In this document: piece by piece, positions 22,061 to 33,763 of the stretch
How the letters are laid out: every line of letters begins with the position of its first letter
Position numbering within the stretch: the stretch's first letter is position 1
Assembly (NCBI GenBank): GCA_951394405.1
Contig: OX596336.1
Span: 2,542,001 to 2,606,000 of the forward strand
Direction: 5' to 3'
Origin: Coprinellus micaceus
Taxonomy: Eukaryota; Basidiomycota; Agaricomycetes; Agaricales; Psathyrellaceae
DNA length: 64,000 nucleotides
Translations under genes and position numbers: made by a program
Notes under the pieces: generated by a model
The model's database searches: none
What the model was told of the DNA's origin: nothing
Seen by the model: only the letters and a program-made list of their open reading frames with translations

Positions 22061-23340
22061 CTAGCCCAAGAGCCCATTGTAAGTATCTCCCAGATCATTC
22101 CAGTCGATTCGCTCCAGCTCGAAAGCCTCTGTCAGCCGACCGTACCGTACTCCGCCGAGTCGCGACACGGGACACAGTTTCGCTGGGTCAACTGATTGCT
22201 TGGAGGCGTCTAGGACGTTTTCTCGCACGTGAATGTGCTTGATGAGGCCGAGGACGACGGTAGTGGTGATCTGGGAAGACTTGGGAGCGCAAATGTCTTG
22301 AAAACTGTACAACTATGGACACTCCGTTAGGAACACAATCATGAGATGGGATTAAAATGAGGACTGGACGCACCTCGCATTCCATGCCAATTGAACTCTC
22401 CCAAACGAGGGGAGGCTTCACAAGTACCTTTAGGCTACATCAGCACAAGACTTCTGGTTCTCAGAGTCAGAGCCTGAACAAAGCATGACCTACGCTTGGC
22501 TCTGGTGTCAGGCCTCCAATAACCCATTCATCCATGCTCGCGGGCGACTCTACAGAGGTAGAATTTGCAGCTTCGACGAACGAGTCACTGATGATGTTCA
22601 CCGTGAACTGCCTAGTACTCAAAATATTGTCCCGGGTGTCCTTTGGTCTCCGTTTTGACATGGTGAAGGAGACACTGACCATTGGCGGATTATGAGAGAT
22701 CTGATCGTGGGGGCCTGAGTTCAGTTCGACTGTCCAACGACGAAACGCCCTTGTTCCATCTCACCATTGAGAAGTAGCTGTGCGGGGATTCATTAGGTTC
22801 TGTGTCGTGCTCCGCTGAAGACTATGTACCTGAATGGAGCAAGGTTGGCAACTCCATCGTTAGAGAGAGTTGACACGAGCGCGATAGGTCTCGGTACGAT
22901 TGCCGAGGTCATCAGTTTGTACGCGTCTCTGTTACGATAATGCATGGTTCAATCGCAGACTCCAACATAAAAATGATGATACCGATGTACCTGGGGGTCG
23001 TAAACTCCATATCCCATCGTTTGCGTGCATCCTCCGTATCATCGTGGGCTACACTAGGTCTCGATTTCTGACCTAGCTTCCACGAAGCATTCGGTGGTTG
23101 AGTAAACCTGAATGGTTTTGAGTGTTCAAATGGTGGCAACTCAGAGGCGTCCTGGTGGGTCCCGGGGGCCGCGGTCAAGCCAGAGCGGTCGCGATTGTGG
23201 TGATCGTTGGGCGCCAAAGTCGAGTTGCTGTTGGCTGGCACACGTGCGGCGGCTTGGGCTTGGCATCGCCCCCAACTTCTTCTCAAACCACGACTATGGC
23301 CCTGCCTGGTGGATCTGTATATCAACGTTGCGCTCGACAT
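22061..23340 (-). CDS. Flavin reductase-like (FMN-binding split-barrel) protein
   Basis: Exons 22991-23340, 22830-22928, 22765-22777, 22494-22700, 22374-22427 and 22061-22312 give 324 residues. The core reads Ala-Tyr-Lys-Leu-Met-Thr-Ser-Ala-Ile-Val-Pro-Arg-Pro-Ile-Ala-Leu-Val-Ser-Thr, Asn-Leu-Ala-Pro-Phe-Ser-Tyr-Phe, Asn-Pro-Pro-Met-Val-Ser-Val-Ser-Phe, Lys-Asp-Thr-Arg-Asp-Asn-Ile and Phe-Thr-Val-Asn-Ile-Ile-Ser: the flavin reductase/FMN-binding domain of the DIM6/NTAB family. The later part has Leu-Gly-Leu-Ile-Lys-His-Ile-His-Val. Such proteins use NAD(P)H to reduce FMN or act as stand-alone flavoenzymes. A 13-nt exon supplies Tyr-Phe-Ser-Met. The first 60 or so residues are Arg/Ser-rich and could be a mitochondrial presequence, but the start is the least certain part. 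Lies head-to-head with the Fe-ADH gene. Confidence 0.8.
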
Positions 23341-23796
23341 AGGGTGCAGAAGACGAGTCCGCCCTGAACGCGAGGCAATAGCAAAGAAGCGAAGGCTAGT
23401 ACGGGACCCTGAATCGCCAAACGCGACCAAATGCCAGAGGCGGACCACCCGGACCTTCTTAAGATCCACAACCTACCACTTTCGACGTCATTCTCCCATG
23501 TCCTCTGGGTAATACTGCACAGAAGCGGACGAGACAGGGCAGACAACGTTAATACGAACGTATCAAGCATGTCTTTCCATCCAGCATTACCAAGCACGGC
23601 TTCCAAGGACCCGGCACCCCGACCATCGCGAGGAGGTCGATGGGCAAAATCGACTGAAAGAGGATGAATTTCAGCGTCACGGGTTTCGACGAAGGCCACA
23701 TTAAATGATGTTGGGGCCCGTCGCCTGGCTCAATACTTAAGGCGACCTTCGGACAGCTCCTTGCGTTTGCCGTTTCTCTCTATCAGCACTCTCAGA
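23341..23796. other. Divergent promoter region
   Basis: About 455 bp between the flavin-reductase gene (minus) and the Fe-ADH gene (plus). Both promoters must lie here unless the reductase starts further upstream. No recognisable binding site. Confidence 0.45.
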
Positions 23797-25321
23797 ATGT
23801 CCACTTTAGACGGCACCCCCCCTTCTGACTCTCTCAATGGGTTCTATGGCTGGACAGATACCCTGAAGGGTGTATACTATGGTCCAGGGTCCGTGGCGAC
23901 TGCTTTACCTCAGCTCTTGGATCGCCTAGGGGTTACCAAGGCACTGATCGTCACTGGCCGGACCCTCTACCAGAAGGTGAGCCCCTTGCTGTCCAACCCT
24001 GTCTTTCCGAGGCTCATCGCATTCCAGACTGACGTTGTAAAACGCGTGGAGAACATTTTGAGGGAGAGAGATGCTTATGGTGCCACCTTCTACGAGATCG
24101 GGGAACATACACCGATTGCTGGGATCCGGGCTGGTATCAAGATATTCAAAGAGCAGGCATGTGACGTGATCGTCGCTGTCGGCGGAGGGTCGCCCGTTGA
24201 TGGATCCAAAGCAATCCTGTGGAATATTCAGCAAGAGACGGGGGGAGCTGCGAAGCCCCAGATCGCGATTCCCACCACTCTCAGCGCCGCGGAGTACTCC
24301 GTGCGTCATGCCGATCCAGTCTACGATTGTAGCTAATGATGGACCTTAGATTGGAGCTGGTTTCACGAACGACGAGGGAGAGAAAGTTGCGGTATCTTCG
24401 CAGGATCTTGCCCCAGCGGGAATCATCCTCGATGCCGAGCTGACTCTGCCAACTCCAGAGCGCCTGTGGTGAGTATATAGGTTGACCCTGCGACTTAGTA
24501 ATGACGTTTTCATTTACACTCAGGCTGTCCACCGGTATTAGATCCCTGGACCATGCAGTCGGTATGTCGCCTAGTTCAGACCCCCCTACTGCGGTACTCA
24601 CCATCCATCGTTCAGAGAACCTCTACCGCCCCGGCGTATCGTTCCCGGTGAAGCAATTGATGTATGTTGCTCTCAAGGACCTCTTCCATTATCTGCCTCT
24701 CTCCAAGAAAGACCCTACCAATGTGGAGTATCGTCAGCGATTACAGTTGGCCTCTTGGATGAGTCTCTGGCCAATGAAACTCGCAAAATACAGGCAACTT
24801 TGTTTGATTACACATCCAAGGTGTTTGCTGACCGATAAGCAGTGCATTGGGTATCTCTCATTCTCTCGGCCATAAACTGGGCGCTCGTTTTAACATACCC
24901 CACGGAATTACATCGGTAAGCAAAAGGGGTTCCAATGCGCTGTGGATTCTGCTGACCCGCGTGAAAGTGTCTTACCCTGGTACCTACCGTTATCATGAAA
25001 GCCGAGGTCGGAAGCGAGGACGATAAGAAGTGGCTTGCAGAGGCATTGTTCTATCTCAGGGAGCGTTCGACAGGCTCACTGGAAGGAGACGTCGTGAGGC
25101 TTGGACAATTGATCAAAAGGTATACCCGCCTCACCCATCGTGCATTGTATTACTGACAGTCCTATGGCAGCCTGGTCATCTACTTGGGTCTAGAAACCAG
25201 CTTGTCCAACTACAATGTGCCTCGCGATTCCCTCGAGTCGGTCGCTGTGGGCGCGCTCGGTACACAGAATCAGAACTATGAGGTTTCGAGGGTTGTTCAG
25301 TTGTTAGAAAGCATCTTGTAG
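23797..25321 (+). CDS. Iron-type alcohol dehydrogenase / maleylacetate reductase family
   Basis: NAD(P)H-dependent oxidoreductase. Exons 23797-24300, 24350-24468, 24524-24561, 24616-24793, 24843-24915, 24968-25119 and 25171-25321 give 404 residues, normal for the family. The dinucleotide site Val-Gly-Gly-Gly-Ser-Pro-Val-Asp-Gly is at about 128-136; Ala-Ile-Pro-Thr-Thr-Leu-Ser-Ala-Ala-Glu and Ser-Leu-Asp-His-Ala-Val follow, and the histidine-rich metal region reads Gly-Ile-Ser-His-Ser-Leu-Gly-His-Lys-Leu-Gly..Ile-Pro-His-Gly. The PHG ending and retained histidines suggest a metal-using dehydrogenase; maleylacetate reductases are close relatives, so the substrate cannot be fixed. Intron 4 has a GC donor (CAG then GCAACT), required to form Lys-Tyr-Ser-Ala-Leu-Gly. 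Confidence 0.85.
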
Positions 25322-25670
25322 GTAGAAGAAATCGCAGAGAAACGATTGGATGGGCCTCTAAATTGCGTCACGAATGCGGAAGAGCAACGGAAGAGCTGAG
25401 CGCTGCCGGGAAACAAGGAATCAAATCCGGATAGGGTGAAATCTGGTGAAATAGCGTCACTGTCAGCATCCCTTTGGTCTAGGCTGGAGCCCTCAGCTCC
25501 AGAATCCCAGAACTCTGGGGAGTCAATATCTGAGGAATAATTTCTCTGAATCGCATCGCGTGTCGCAGCATTCCACCTTCATTTACGCGTTCCACGACCC
25601 CCAAGAAGCCCCAAGTCGCCTTCAGTGTCATCCTCGTCGTCGCGTCGTCGCCGTCGTTAGCAAGGGATCA
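25322..25670. other. Intergenic
   Basis: About 350 bp between two plus-strand genes, holding the Fe-ADH 3' UTR and the CDF transporter promoter. No gene seen. Confidence 0.5.
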
Positions 25671-27347
25671 ATGATCCGTGCCTGTATGCAGCTGCCCGTC
25701 GGGCACCTCGAAGCAGGCATCCACCCTACGCGTCGGACATTATCCAGCCTTCGTCTCTACAACAGCAACACCCAAAGAGACCACCGTGGATTCAGAAGAT
25801 TACGGGGCCCAACTGATCTCCATCGGCGGGACCATTTCTCACAATCCAGAGCTAACGTGTCAGTTCTGTCTTCAGGAACCATATACAAATCCAGGGTTCC
25901 TCCGACGATACTACCCTATTGTCCCCCAGCTCGAAGGTTTCTTCGAGCCCAAGTCAATATGGCCCCGGCACGCTCGCATTCAACCCACGAGCACGATGCC
26001 AAGCAGCCCAACACGCAAAACGGCGCATTGAAGCAGCGGAATGTCTCCCGGAAGCCCGGCACCAATCAGGACGCACATGAACGCAACCATGACCATGTTC
26101 ACTCTCACTCACTATTCGGACACTCACATTCGCATGGGGAGGAGGGTCACTCGCACGACGCTGAACAGATTATCGCAGCGCTCAAGGGTACCGGTGAGCC
26201 AGACTCTTTCGGCGCACGCGCATTCAGCCCCTAAATTGTTCACTCTAGGTGACCGAGGAAGTCAAATAACACTTGTCGGATTGTTCTCAAACGTTGGACT
26301 GACAGTGGCAAAGGGCCTCGCTGGTTGGTATCTGCATTCGGCGTCCCTCCTCGCAGATGCAGGTCACTCTGCGAGCGGTGAGTGGTGTACCTCCTCCCCA
26401 AGCAGCCTGTTCTCATTAATCCCGTAGACTTACTTGGAGACTTTGTAACCCTCTTCTGTTGGAGACTGTCACGGAAGCCACCCTCAGAAAAATACCCCTA
26501 TGGCTTTGCCAAATTCGAGACGCTGGGGACCACCGTCATTTCCATCCTTCTCGTCGGCGGCGCCTTGGGCATCGGCTTTCATTCGTACCACCTTCTCATG
26601 GTCGCCCTCGCAGACACTTCGCATCACATGCAACCCAGCACCGCCCAAGATATCTTACAATGGGTGACCGCAAGTGCCCCGATACCCCACATAGGGCACT
26701 CCCATCTTCATTCGGTGGACCCCAACGCAGCGTGGTTTGCTGCTGTTGGCGTCGTAGCGAAGGAGTGGCTATATCGAGTCACCAAAGTCGTAGCAGACGA
26801 GGAGAATAGCCCAGTGCTGTTGGCCAATGCTATTCATCACAGGAGCGACGCTTACTCCAGCCTGGTCGCTTTATTCGCCATCCTTGGTACATGGTTCTTC
26901 CCAGCACTCCCGCTCGATCCTATCGGAGGTATGCGGAGGGACTACCTGACTATCTAAGCCTTTCGCTAATATTTCATAGGTCTACTTGTCTCCGCCGTTA
27001 TCCTGCAGCAGGGATATTCTTTGCTTAGAGGCGCTTGGGGAGATCTTACGGATGCGGGTGCATCACCGAGGAGCCGAAACTCAATACTGAAGGTACTTCA
27101 GCCTCTGGTTGTGAGCGGAGACATCCCTTCGACCGCTTTGACACAACGCGTCGCGCCTTTGCTCGCAATCACTGACCTGCGCGCGCGCAAGGCAGGGTCA
27201 ATGCTTTTCGTCGACCTCACCGCCTCTGTGCCCCATGGCATCACTATCGACCAGGCCAGCGCATTGGACGAGCTCATTAGCCGCAAGCTCAAGGAAGAGA
27301 AGAAGGAGGTCGCAGAGGTTAGGGTGAAATTTGAACCCAGACACTAG
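25671..27347 (+). CDS. Cation diffusion facilitator, mitochondrial Mmt1/2-like
   Basis: Membrane metal transporter. Exons 25671-26193, 26249-26377, 26428-26928 and 26980-27347 give 506 residues. An Arg-rich N terminus (possible mitochondrial targeting) is followed by a His-rich loop with repeated His-Ser-His. The CDF core starts with Gly-Ser-Gln-Ile-Thr-Leu-Val-Gly-Leu; the first metal site is Ala-Asp-Ala-Gly-His-Ser-Ala-Ser-Asp, formed only after intron 2 is removed, and the second is Ala-Ile-His-His-Arg-Ser-Asp-Ala. Lys-Tyr-Pro-Tyr-Gly-Phe-Ala-Lys-Phe-Glu is also typical. The HHxxD arrangement and extra His-rich loop after TM3 fit the Mmt/SLC30A9-like branch linked to mitochondrial iron or zinc. 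The C-terminal cytosolic domain is complete. N-terminal 60 residues are uncertain; an ATG at 25960 is an alternative. Confidence 0.87.
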
Positions 27348-27617
27348 GGCATGGGCTAGTATATTCCTGCTGTTGGGCGGCTCTTCCTAAAGTTATTTCT
27401 TCAATTATCTATTCGTTTTGGGTACTGCTTTCCCCGTGTATCATCTCATGTAGCTTAGCGGATCGCGTTCTTTGCCACCTGGAATTTAGTGCTCCCTCTC
27501 CGGTTCGCTGTGAACTCCCGAGAAAGCGCTCGTCAAGGATAAGGATATTGATGGTACACTTGAGTCTATGGTAAGATTGCATGGGCATATTGGATATAAT
27601 ATAGAACGGGTAACCTT

Positions 27618-30314
27618 CTAGTAAAAGATTGAGAGGACAATTGGTTCCATCTTGCCGTCGCGGATAGCCTAAGGGGAAGGGTTGAATTAATCTCAAATAG
27701 TTGATTACTGCGCATCCGAAGAAGCTTACCTCGTAGATCTTGGAAACGTTACCGCCAATGGTCACATCGTCGCGACCGAGGCCATTGGCGAACATGCTGT
27801 TGTTCTCGGAGCCGTGCATGCGAATACCAAGGGTCTGACGAATGAAGGTATATAGAACCTTGGTTTTGCCGAGAAGAGAAGCTGCAGGCGCGGGGCCACG
27901 GTCGCCTGAGAGGAATTCCTTGCGTAGTTGCTCTTGCAACCCGACTGCGCGAGAAGCAACGTGGGTCTGAAAGTCAGGAATGGCGGCCAGAGCGGAGCCG
28001 ATATTGGTCACGGAGGCCGAGGGGGATAGGAGAGTGTTGAGGAGAATGGTGGAGGTGGCGGAAGTAGCAGCGTTCATGCGGTCGACGTTGTCCATGGTGG
28101 TGGTCTTGTCGAGTGCCTCATGCATAACCTTCATGACCTTGGTAGCAAGGTCGTCGGTGAGGGAGGCGTCGACACAGAAAGCGGAGAAGACACTGTTGAG
28201 CTCATCCTTGACGATGCCGTCTAGCCCGTTGAGGAGCTCGTCTTGCATGGCACGCAGGTCCAAAGCCTGGCAGAGTAGGTACAGGTAGGAGGCTGTTAGG
28301 ATGGAGAGGACCTGAATGGCGGAAATGGTGGATCGGCCAGAGATCAAAGCCAGAGAGTTGACAGCTTGGTTGTGCATCTCAGCGGACTGGATGTGGGTCG
28401 AAACTGGAGCAGCTAAGTGTCCGAGCTCGGCAATATAAGAGGCTGTTGCAATGTCTAGACCCTTCCCGTGGTAGTTGAGAGAGGGGTCAGAGGCGGCGAG
28501 AGAAGGGGGGAGACCATTGTTCATGGCAGGGTTCAGAAGCTCGGTACTCTGTGCGAACAAGAGCTTGCCGATGTGGTGGAGGGCGAGGCGCGTCTTCTCC
28601 ATGGCGTTCGTGACGGCCATGGCCTGGAAGTTACCGCCATGGTGGACCTCGCCAGTCTCTCCGTCGATGAGAGGATTGTCGGTGGCTACATGGACCTTTC
28701 ATCAGACCGTGTCCAGTTCCTTCATTATCCAAGAACGTACTAGTGTTGCACTCCAGAGTGACGGCGGCATGGGCGGCCAGGATATCCTCAAGTTGAGGCC
28801 CCAGGAATTGAGGAGCAGTGCGAAGAGGGTAGCGATCCTGCTTCAAAGAATACCTGTCCTCCTTGAGGCTGACCTCTTCCTCGTGCATGTGGGCGAGCTT
28901 GCTTCCCTGGAGCAGGTCCCACATAGTCTGTGCGGACTCGACCTGACGGCATCAGATCAGCAATCTGAAATGGTAGTTGGGGCGAGGAGGGTCGTACCTG
29001 CCCCGGGTGAGGACGAGCCGTTGTATGGATGAAGGAATGGAAGGAGGAACGGTTTCCTCTGAGGGCCTCGACTCCCATCGCGGTACAAATTTGAGCAAGT
29101 AAAGCCAAGTGGGCAGCATCATGCAAGGCTAAAGCAGCCACAGAAGCGGAGAACGCTGTGCCGTTCAGGATACCGAGGGGTTCCTTAGACGCGAGGCTGA
29201 GGGGTTCGATCTTGTTCTCTGCGAGGACTTCCGCTGAGGAGCCAATTCTCCTAGGTCCCGAAGAAGGGGGCCCATGGAAGACTTTGATAGAAGGGTTTCC
29301 GACTGGTCGCCAATTGAGTTGGTACGAATACCACGAATAATGCAACACCGTGACTCACTCAAGGTTCCAGCGATGTAAGAGAGAGGGGAGAGATCTGTAT
29401 CGTCCGGTGAGTAGCTGCAGAGCTCGAGGCGATGGAGATAGGCACACCTCCAGAAGCAGAGATGCTGGACCGGATGGGGACAACCGGGGTGATGTTTGCG
29501 CTAAACACCTCCTTCATCTTCTCTAGGAGTTCCCATCTAGGTAGAAGGAGGCAGGTCAGAATCATAAACACGGTTGAGAACAGGCTTAAGCATACCTGAC
29601 GCCAGAGTGTCCTCTAATGAGAGAGTTCATGCGGACGATCATAGCTCCACTGGGTGTGGTTCAGTCACCCTGAATGCACGTTCGAGGGGTTTAGGCTTAC
29701 CGAACCCAGGACTCAGGCATAGCAGTGGAAGCAGTGGGGTCCAAGAGAGGGAGGGCGTCGAGGGGCTCAGCGGAGGTGGGAAGCACGCCGACGTGCTGGT
29801 GCTGCAAGAGTGCATTTCCCAGAGCGAGGGGCTTGTCGGTACGGGTGTCAGCTATGGGGAGAGCGTTAACTACCGATGAAAATCTCCCTCAACAAGGCCC
29901 AACTAACCACTCCCACCGAAGCCCGTGGAGAGACCGTAGACGCTGGCACCGCTTTCAACCTTGTCCGCAATGACCTTCCTGCTCTTGAAGACGCGCTCCT
30001 TGACATGCTCAGAATCGTCGAGACGAATCGGCGCGTAGTGGCGAGCTGCAGCAACGACGGCTGCGGTAGTCAGGGTATGGCCATCAATAACAACTTCTTG
30101 TCCACTCCTTTGGGCTCATAATGAGGGAGGGTCTACAGGAGGTCCGACGGGCGACGTACTGGTATTTCGCGAGTTCACGTTGAGAAGTGATGAATTGGCC
30201 CAACAAAGTGGAAGACTTCGTCTCCACCGGGTTAGGGCGTACATCCTTGAAGGGAGTGAACGGCGAACCGTTCGTAGAGTTCAGGCTGGCATCGTGAGCA
30301 CCTTCAAGGACCAT
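27618..30314 (-). CDS. PAL: Phenylalanine ammonia-lyase
   Basis: Deaminates phenylalanine (often also tyrosine) to cinnamate and ammonia, entry to phenylpropanoid metabolism or nitrogen recovery. Ten exons (30160-30314, 29908-30107, 29701-29851, 29596-29649, 29448-29536, 29359-29394, 28998-29302, 28741-28942, 27730-28685, 27618-27668) give 732 residues, the expected fungal length. The MIO cofactor triad is Ala214-Ser215-Gly216, split from the following Asp-Leu-Ser-Pro-Leu-Ser-Tyr by intron 5. The N-terminal catalytic loop [11 protein letters not shown] is intact, as are [16 protein letters not shown] and the C-terminal Lys-Ile-Tyr-Glu-Ala-Ile-Arg-Asp-Gly. The Ser-Gly-Gly-Asp-type PAL/HAL distinction cannot be made further, but overall order is PAL. 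Confidence 0.93.
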
Positions 30315-31886
30315 TGACACACAAATGACTTGAGATAATTGGGGGTGAAATGTTGGGATACCAGAACCATTATGGTGGCAGGCCCGCCTTTTGAATGAGA
30401 CACGGATTAGATCCGTAAAGCCGTCCCTGTAAAAGATTAAGGTAACCGGCAGGTCTCATCCTTCATTCGTCACGTTGGCGCTGGAAGTAATTCAACGGTG
30501 GTGTGTACATACCCGGTCGCCTTTGCCCATCAAAGTGTTCCCATCGTGTAAAAAGTGCCTATCTTTGGTTCCATCCAATCCAAAATCGGCCCCTCGATAT
30601 CGCCACAAATAGCCTCCCTTCGCTTCACAGGTGATGAAGTCGAGTCGTAATCGGGGTATGCAATTGGACTTCTACCTGACTCCAACTTCCAGAGCTGAAG
30701 CCCGCCTCTGTCTCGCGCTGCGAGCGGCATTCCTCAGACAGGGGCACGTCCATTCTGGGTGACTTGATGTCATCGCCTGTAACCTCGCGCTTCTCGAGCC
30801 AAGAAACAATCTCGCACTCACCTTCCACGTAGAATTCCAATTCGCACACATGTCTTACAAAGGGACGAAAGTCCCTTTGAGTTCCAAGATGGGATCCAGC
30901 CGCTAACCACGCGAGGCAGATTTGACATGGTGGGGTCGTGCAGACGCTGCAGGCACGCCGAGAATACATAATTGCATCGGGATGCGGTTCGTAGGTCCAT
31001 CTGGCGTTTTGCATGCAATTCATTTCTGTCGAATTGAAAACCTGTCTGTGGTTTAGCGAATGCTGGTCTTGATAACCGGTTAGCGAATAAGTGCCGTCAT
31101 ATGCAAGCCCGGAGTGAGCCCTTGATAGTCAGGACTCACTGAACTTGTCTCATTCTGTTCAGACATCTCCATTCAGCGCTATCGTCTTTGCTTCGAGAAG
31201 TGTGCTGAAGTTGATTATCTCTGGGTGGACCTATGCTGGTCTAGCGCGCCATATGGTGGGCGAAAGACTGTTCCAAAGCCTTGGGAGGGCTTGGGAGGCT
31301 GAATGAAATTTGCAGGGTACCAAACAGCATCGGGGTATTTGCTCATTACGTCGATGGAAACCGACGGATCTTGCTTTGCATAAGAGGGACTTCAAGATCC
31401 GGGGGAGACCCCAAAAGATGAGCAAGCCTCGAGTTTCGATATGCCACCTCGCTTACTGACGGTGCGTGTGCTCCTATATTCTCGGGACAAAGGTAGGGAT
31501 GCGAAAGATGGACCCGGAGAAAATACGTGGAATGTTCGGACAACATGTTGGATTCTAGAGTCGTATTCTCGGTTATCTTTCACGAAGTAATGGGTTAGGC
31601 TAGGTTGTGGAATGAATCAGTCAAAGAGGAACGGAGAGCTCAACAGCACACGTACACTCGCCACCAAACTGGAAATGCCAGATGAAGACATCACGATGCG
31701 CGTCACAACTTCAGATTGGAATTCAAGTTGACGACACCGCACGCAAACCACACAGTTCGTGTCCCAGAACGTCAACTTGAAGGTGTCGCACGCGAGATAT
31801 TGTAGGGATCTGAGGAGCAAATCGGGTTGACGGGAAGTCATGAGAACGGTAAACCACGGAACTTCAAGGGTTAGCAAGTCAGTCAC
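30315..31886. other. Intergenic; one unassigned minus-strand ORF
   Basis: About 1.6 kb from the PAL start to the 3' end of the Tcp11 gene. Minus-strand ORF 30625-31023 (132 codons, Cys-rich early part) does not match any family I know and has no clear splice partners. The stretch 31617-31886 reads open but is probably 3' UTR of the Tcp11 gene. Confidence 0.4.
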
Positions 31887-33614
31887 TTACCAGACCATGT
31901 CCCCCCAAACCGCCTCCATCCAGGTGATGCATCCGACCATTTGCCCGTACATGCCCCCAGCCGCACTGGCGAGGGTTGGCTCTTCAAACCCTTTGACGAC
32001 GACTGGTGCCGTCGCGCCTTCCGAGCGAATGGGATTCACTGTTGAAGGGCTGGCAGTACTATGATCCGGGAGGCTGATTCTTGAGCGCTTCCCTGGCCTG
32101 GAATCTCCAAGGACCCGTCCTGTCCGCATGCTCTGTGGCAGATTTCCACCTGCATTCCGGGCATTATCTTTAGATAAGGGTTCCACCAGGTACTTTGTCA
32201 ACGCGTCGGTGAGACGGCGATGTAACAACATGAAAACGGGGTCGTCGGGTTTGAGTGTTCGTTCCACCGCTGCTCGCAACCGAGATTCCTCTTCCGGGTC
32301 CAAGTGCTCGCCAGGGGAAAGTGATCGCCTCGCACGAATAACTTCATCAGAGAGGTTGATGAGCTTTATGGACCCTAAGTCGTTTGTCCTCCCATGGGCG
32401 TCGTCGTCGATCTCTCCTTTCAACAACGTCCAAATTCGCATCATGAAGTCATGTCCGGCGCCGTCGGCGATGGGGAGGCGCGTCAGGGATCGCAGGGACG
32501 CTGCGATTGTGATGGCTTGAAGATAGTTCTGAATGTAAACCAGCTTCGGAACGACAAAAAGGAAGTGGGGTGGCAAGCTGTTGGGGGGATACTCAGCTTG
32601 AGTTTCGGGGGTCGGGGCCTCATCCTGAACCAGGGAGGATGGTAAACTGCAGGTTACGGCCTGGTTAGTGGCCAATTGTTCCATTAAACGTGCAACCCAT
32701 TTCTTTTCAACGGGGACTTCACCGAATTTCCGCTCTGCTGAACGAGGGAGGGCCCCGACCCAAGAGCGCCATTTCTCGCGCAAAATTTGACCGGAAAGTG
32801 GTTGGTTTGCATCCCATAATTTCAAGACCAAATCTCGCTCCTTCGTTTTGGCCTCTTGCAGGACAAACCCCTTTACTTCCTGTTCACCCATGGTGCCAAT
32901 GACTGCGGCGTTGAGATCGAACTTCATTTGATCGGCGAGAGCCACGGTTTCGCGGATGGTGTTGACGATCAGAACCGCAAGGGGAGAGCTGGACGCGTCT
33001 GCCGGTGTTTCGGCGTTCGCGTTCGGAATTGGATCTCTCCACGCGTCGAGTCCGGCATATAGCAAGTCGATAGTTTGGTCGCGTACTGGAGCGCATCGTT
33101 CTCGCAATGCTGACAAGAGGTCCTCTAGAAAGTGGAGTGCTGAGTGGAGAGGCGAGGATGTCGGAGGTAGGTGAGCTTCTAGGACTTGAATGAGCTTGTG
33201 GTCGCGGGGGAAGAGTGGAGCAAGCGCATCGGCGAGGTCTTGGTATAGCCCCTTGAGCCGCGGTAGCTGGACGGAGGGAACAAGGGACGATAGGGCTTCA
33301 ATAGCCTATTTGCACGCAACGTTGGCATTAACGCTAAGAAGGGGCAATAGAGGACTCACTTCGTTCCAGAATGCCCGGTGTGCCACCTCTTGAACCCTTC
33401 CTAACAGATTCTCTGCTTGCTCGTCCTTGCTCTTTTCCATGTTCATTTGGGACTGAATCATCATGGAAAGCAGGGTCTTTCCAGGAGGAATAACATTTTC
33501 TGGCTCGGTGGCTAGTAGATGCAAGAAATATACTTGGTTCAAAGAATCAACCAGCTCATGGGGCAGAGGAATATGCGATCCATGGCGAAAAACGACCTGT
33601 TCAGGGCTGGTCAT
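31887..33614 (-). CDS. Tcp11 / Sok1 family protein
   Basis: Exons 33360-33614 and 31887-33305 give 557 residues. The protein is alpha-helical with the T-complex-11 hallmarks: His-Arg-Ala-Phe-Trp-Asn-Glu just before the intron, then Pro-Arg-Leu-Lys-Gly-Leu-Tyr-Gln-Asp-Leu in exon 2, Arg-Glu-Arg-Cys-Ala-Pro-Val-Arg-Asp, Ala-Asp-Gln-Met-Lys-Phe-Asp-Leu and Arg-Arg-Leu-Thr-Asp-Ala-Leu. Yeast Sok1 is a high-copy suppressor of cAMP-kinase defects; mammalian TCP11 acts in cAMP signalling in sperm, so a link to cAMP/PKA is plausible but not shown. A Ser/Pro-rich insert (Gly-Lys-Arg-Ser-Arg..) lies near the end. The stop overlaps a GTAAGT donor, so a further small exon is possible. Confidence 0.82.
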
Positions 33615-33763
33615 GCGAGCTGGTGGTGGGGCGGGATCAAGAGGTGAATTGCGTGCCCGCTGTTGGCTTTGCGCGCTTACTGAGCATCGTCACCGGCATC
33701 CTAACGCCGGTTGATGCCATTGCAGTTGTCGGTGAACGCCGGCGACAGCGCCAACCACTGACG
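33615..33763. promoter_or_regulatory. Compact divergent promoter
   Basis: Only 149 bp separate the start codons of the Tcp11-family gene (minus) and the carnosine N-methyltransferase homologue (plus). Both promoters and 5' UTRs must fit here or overlap. No TATA element seen on either strand. Confidence 0.5.

Noticed and set aside
31617..31886. Extra C-terminal exon for the Tcp11 gene
   Set aside because: The possible donor at the stop codon joined to the next acceptors gives an immediate stop; treated as 3' UTR.
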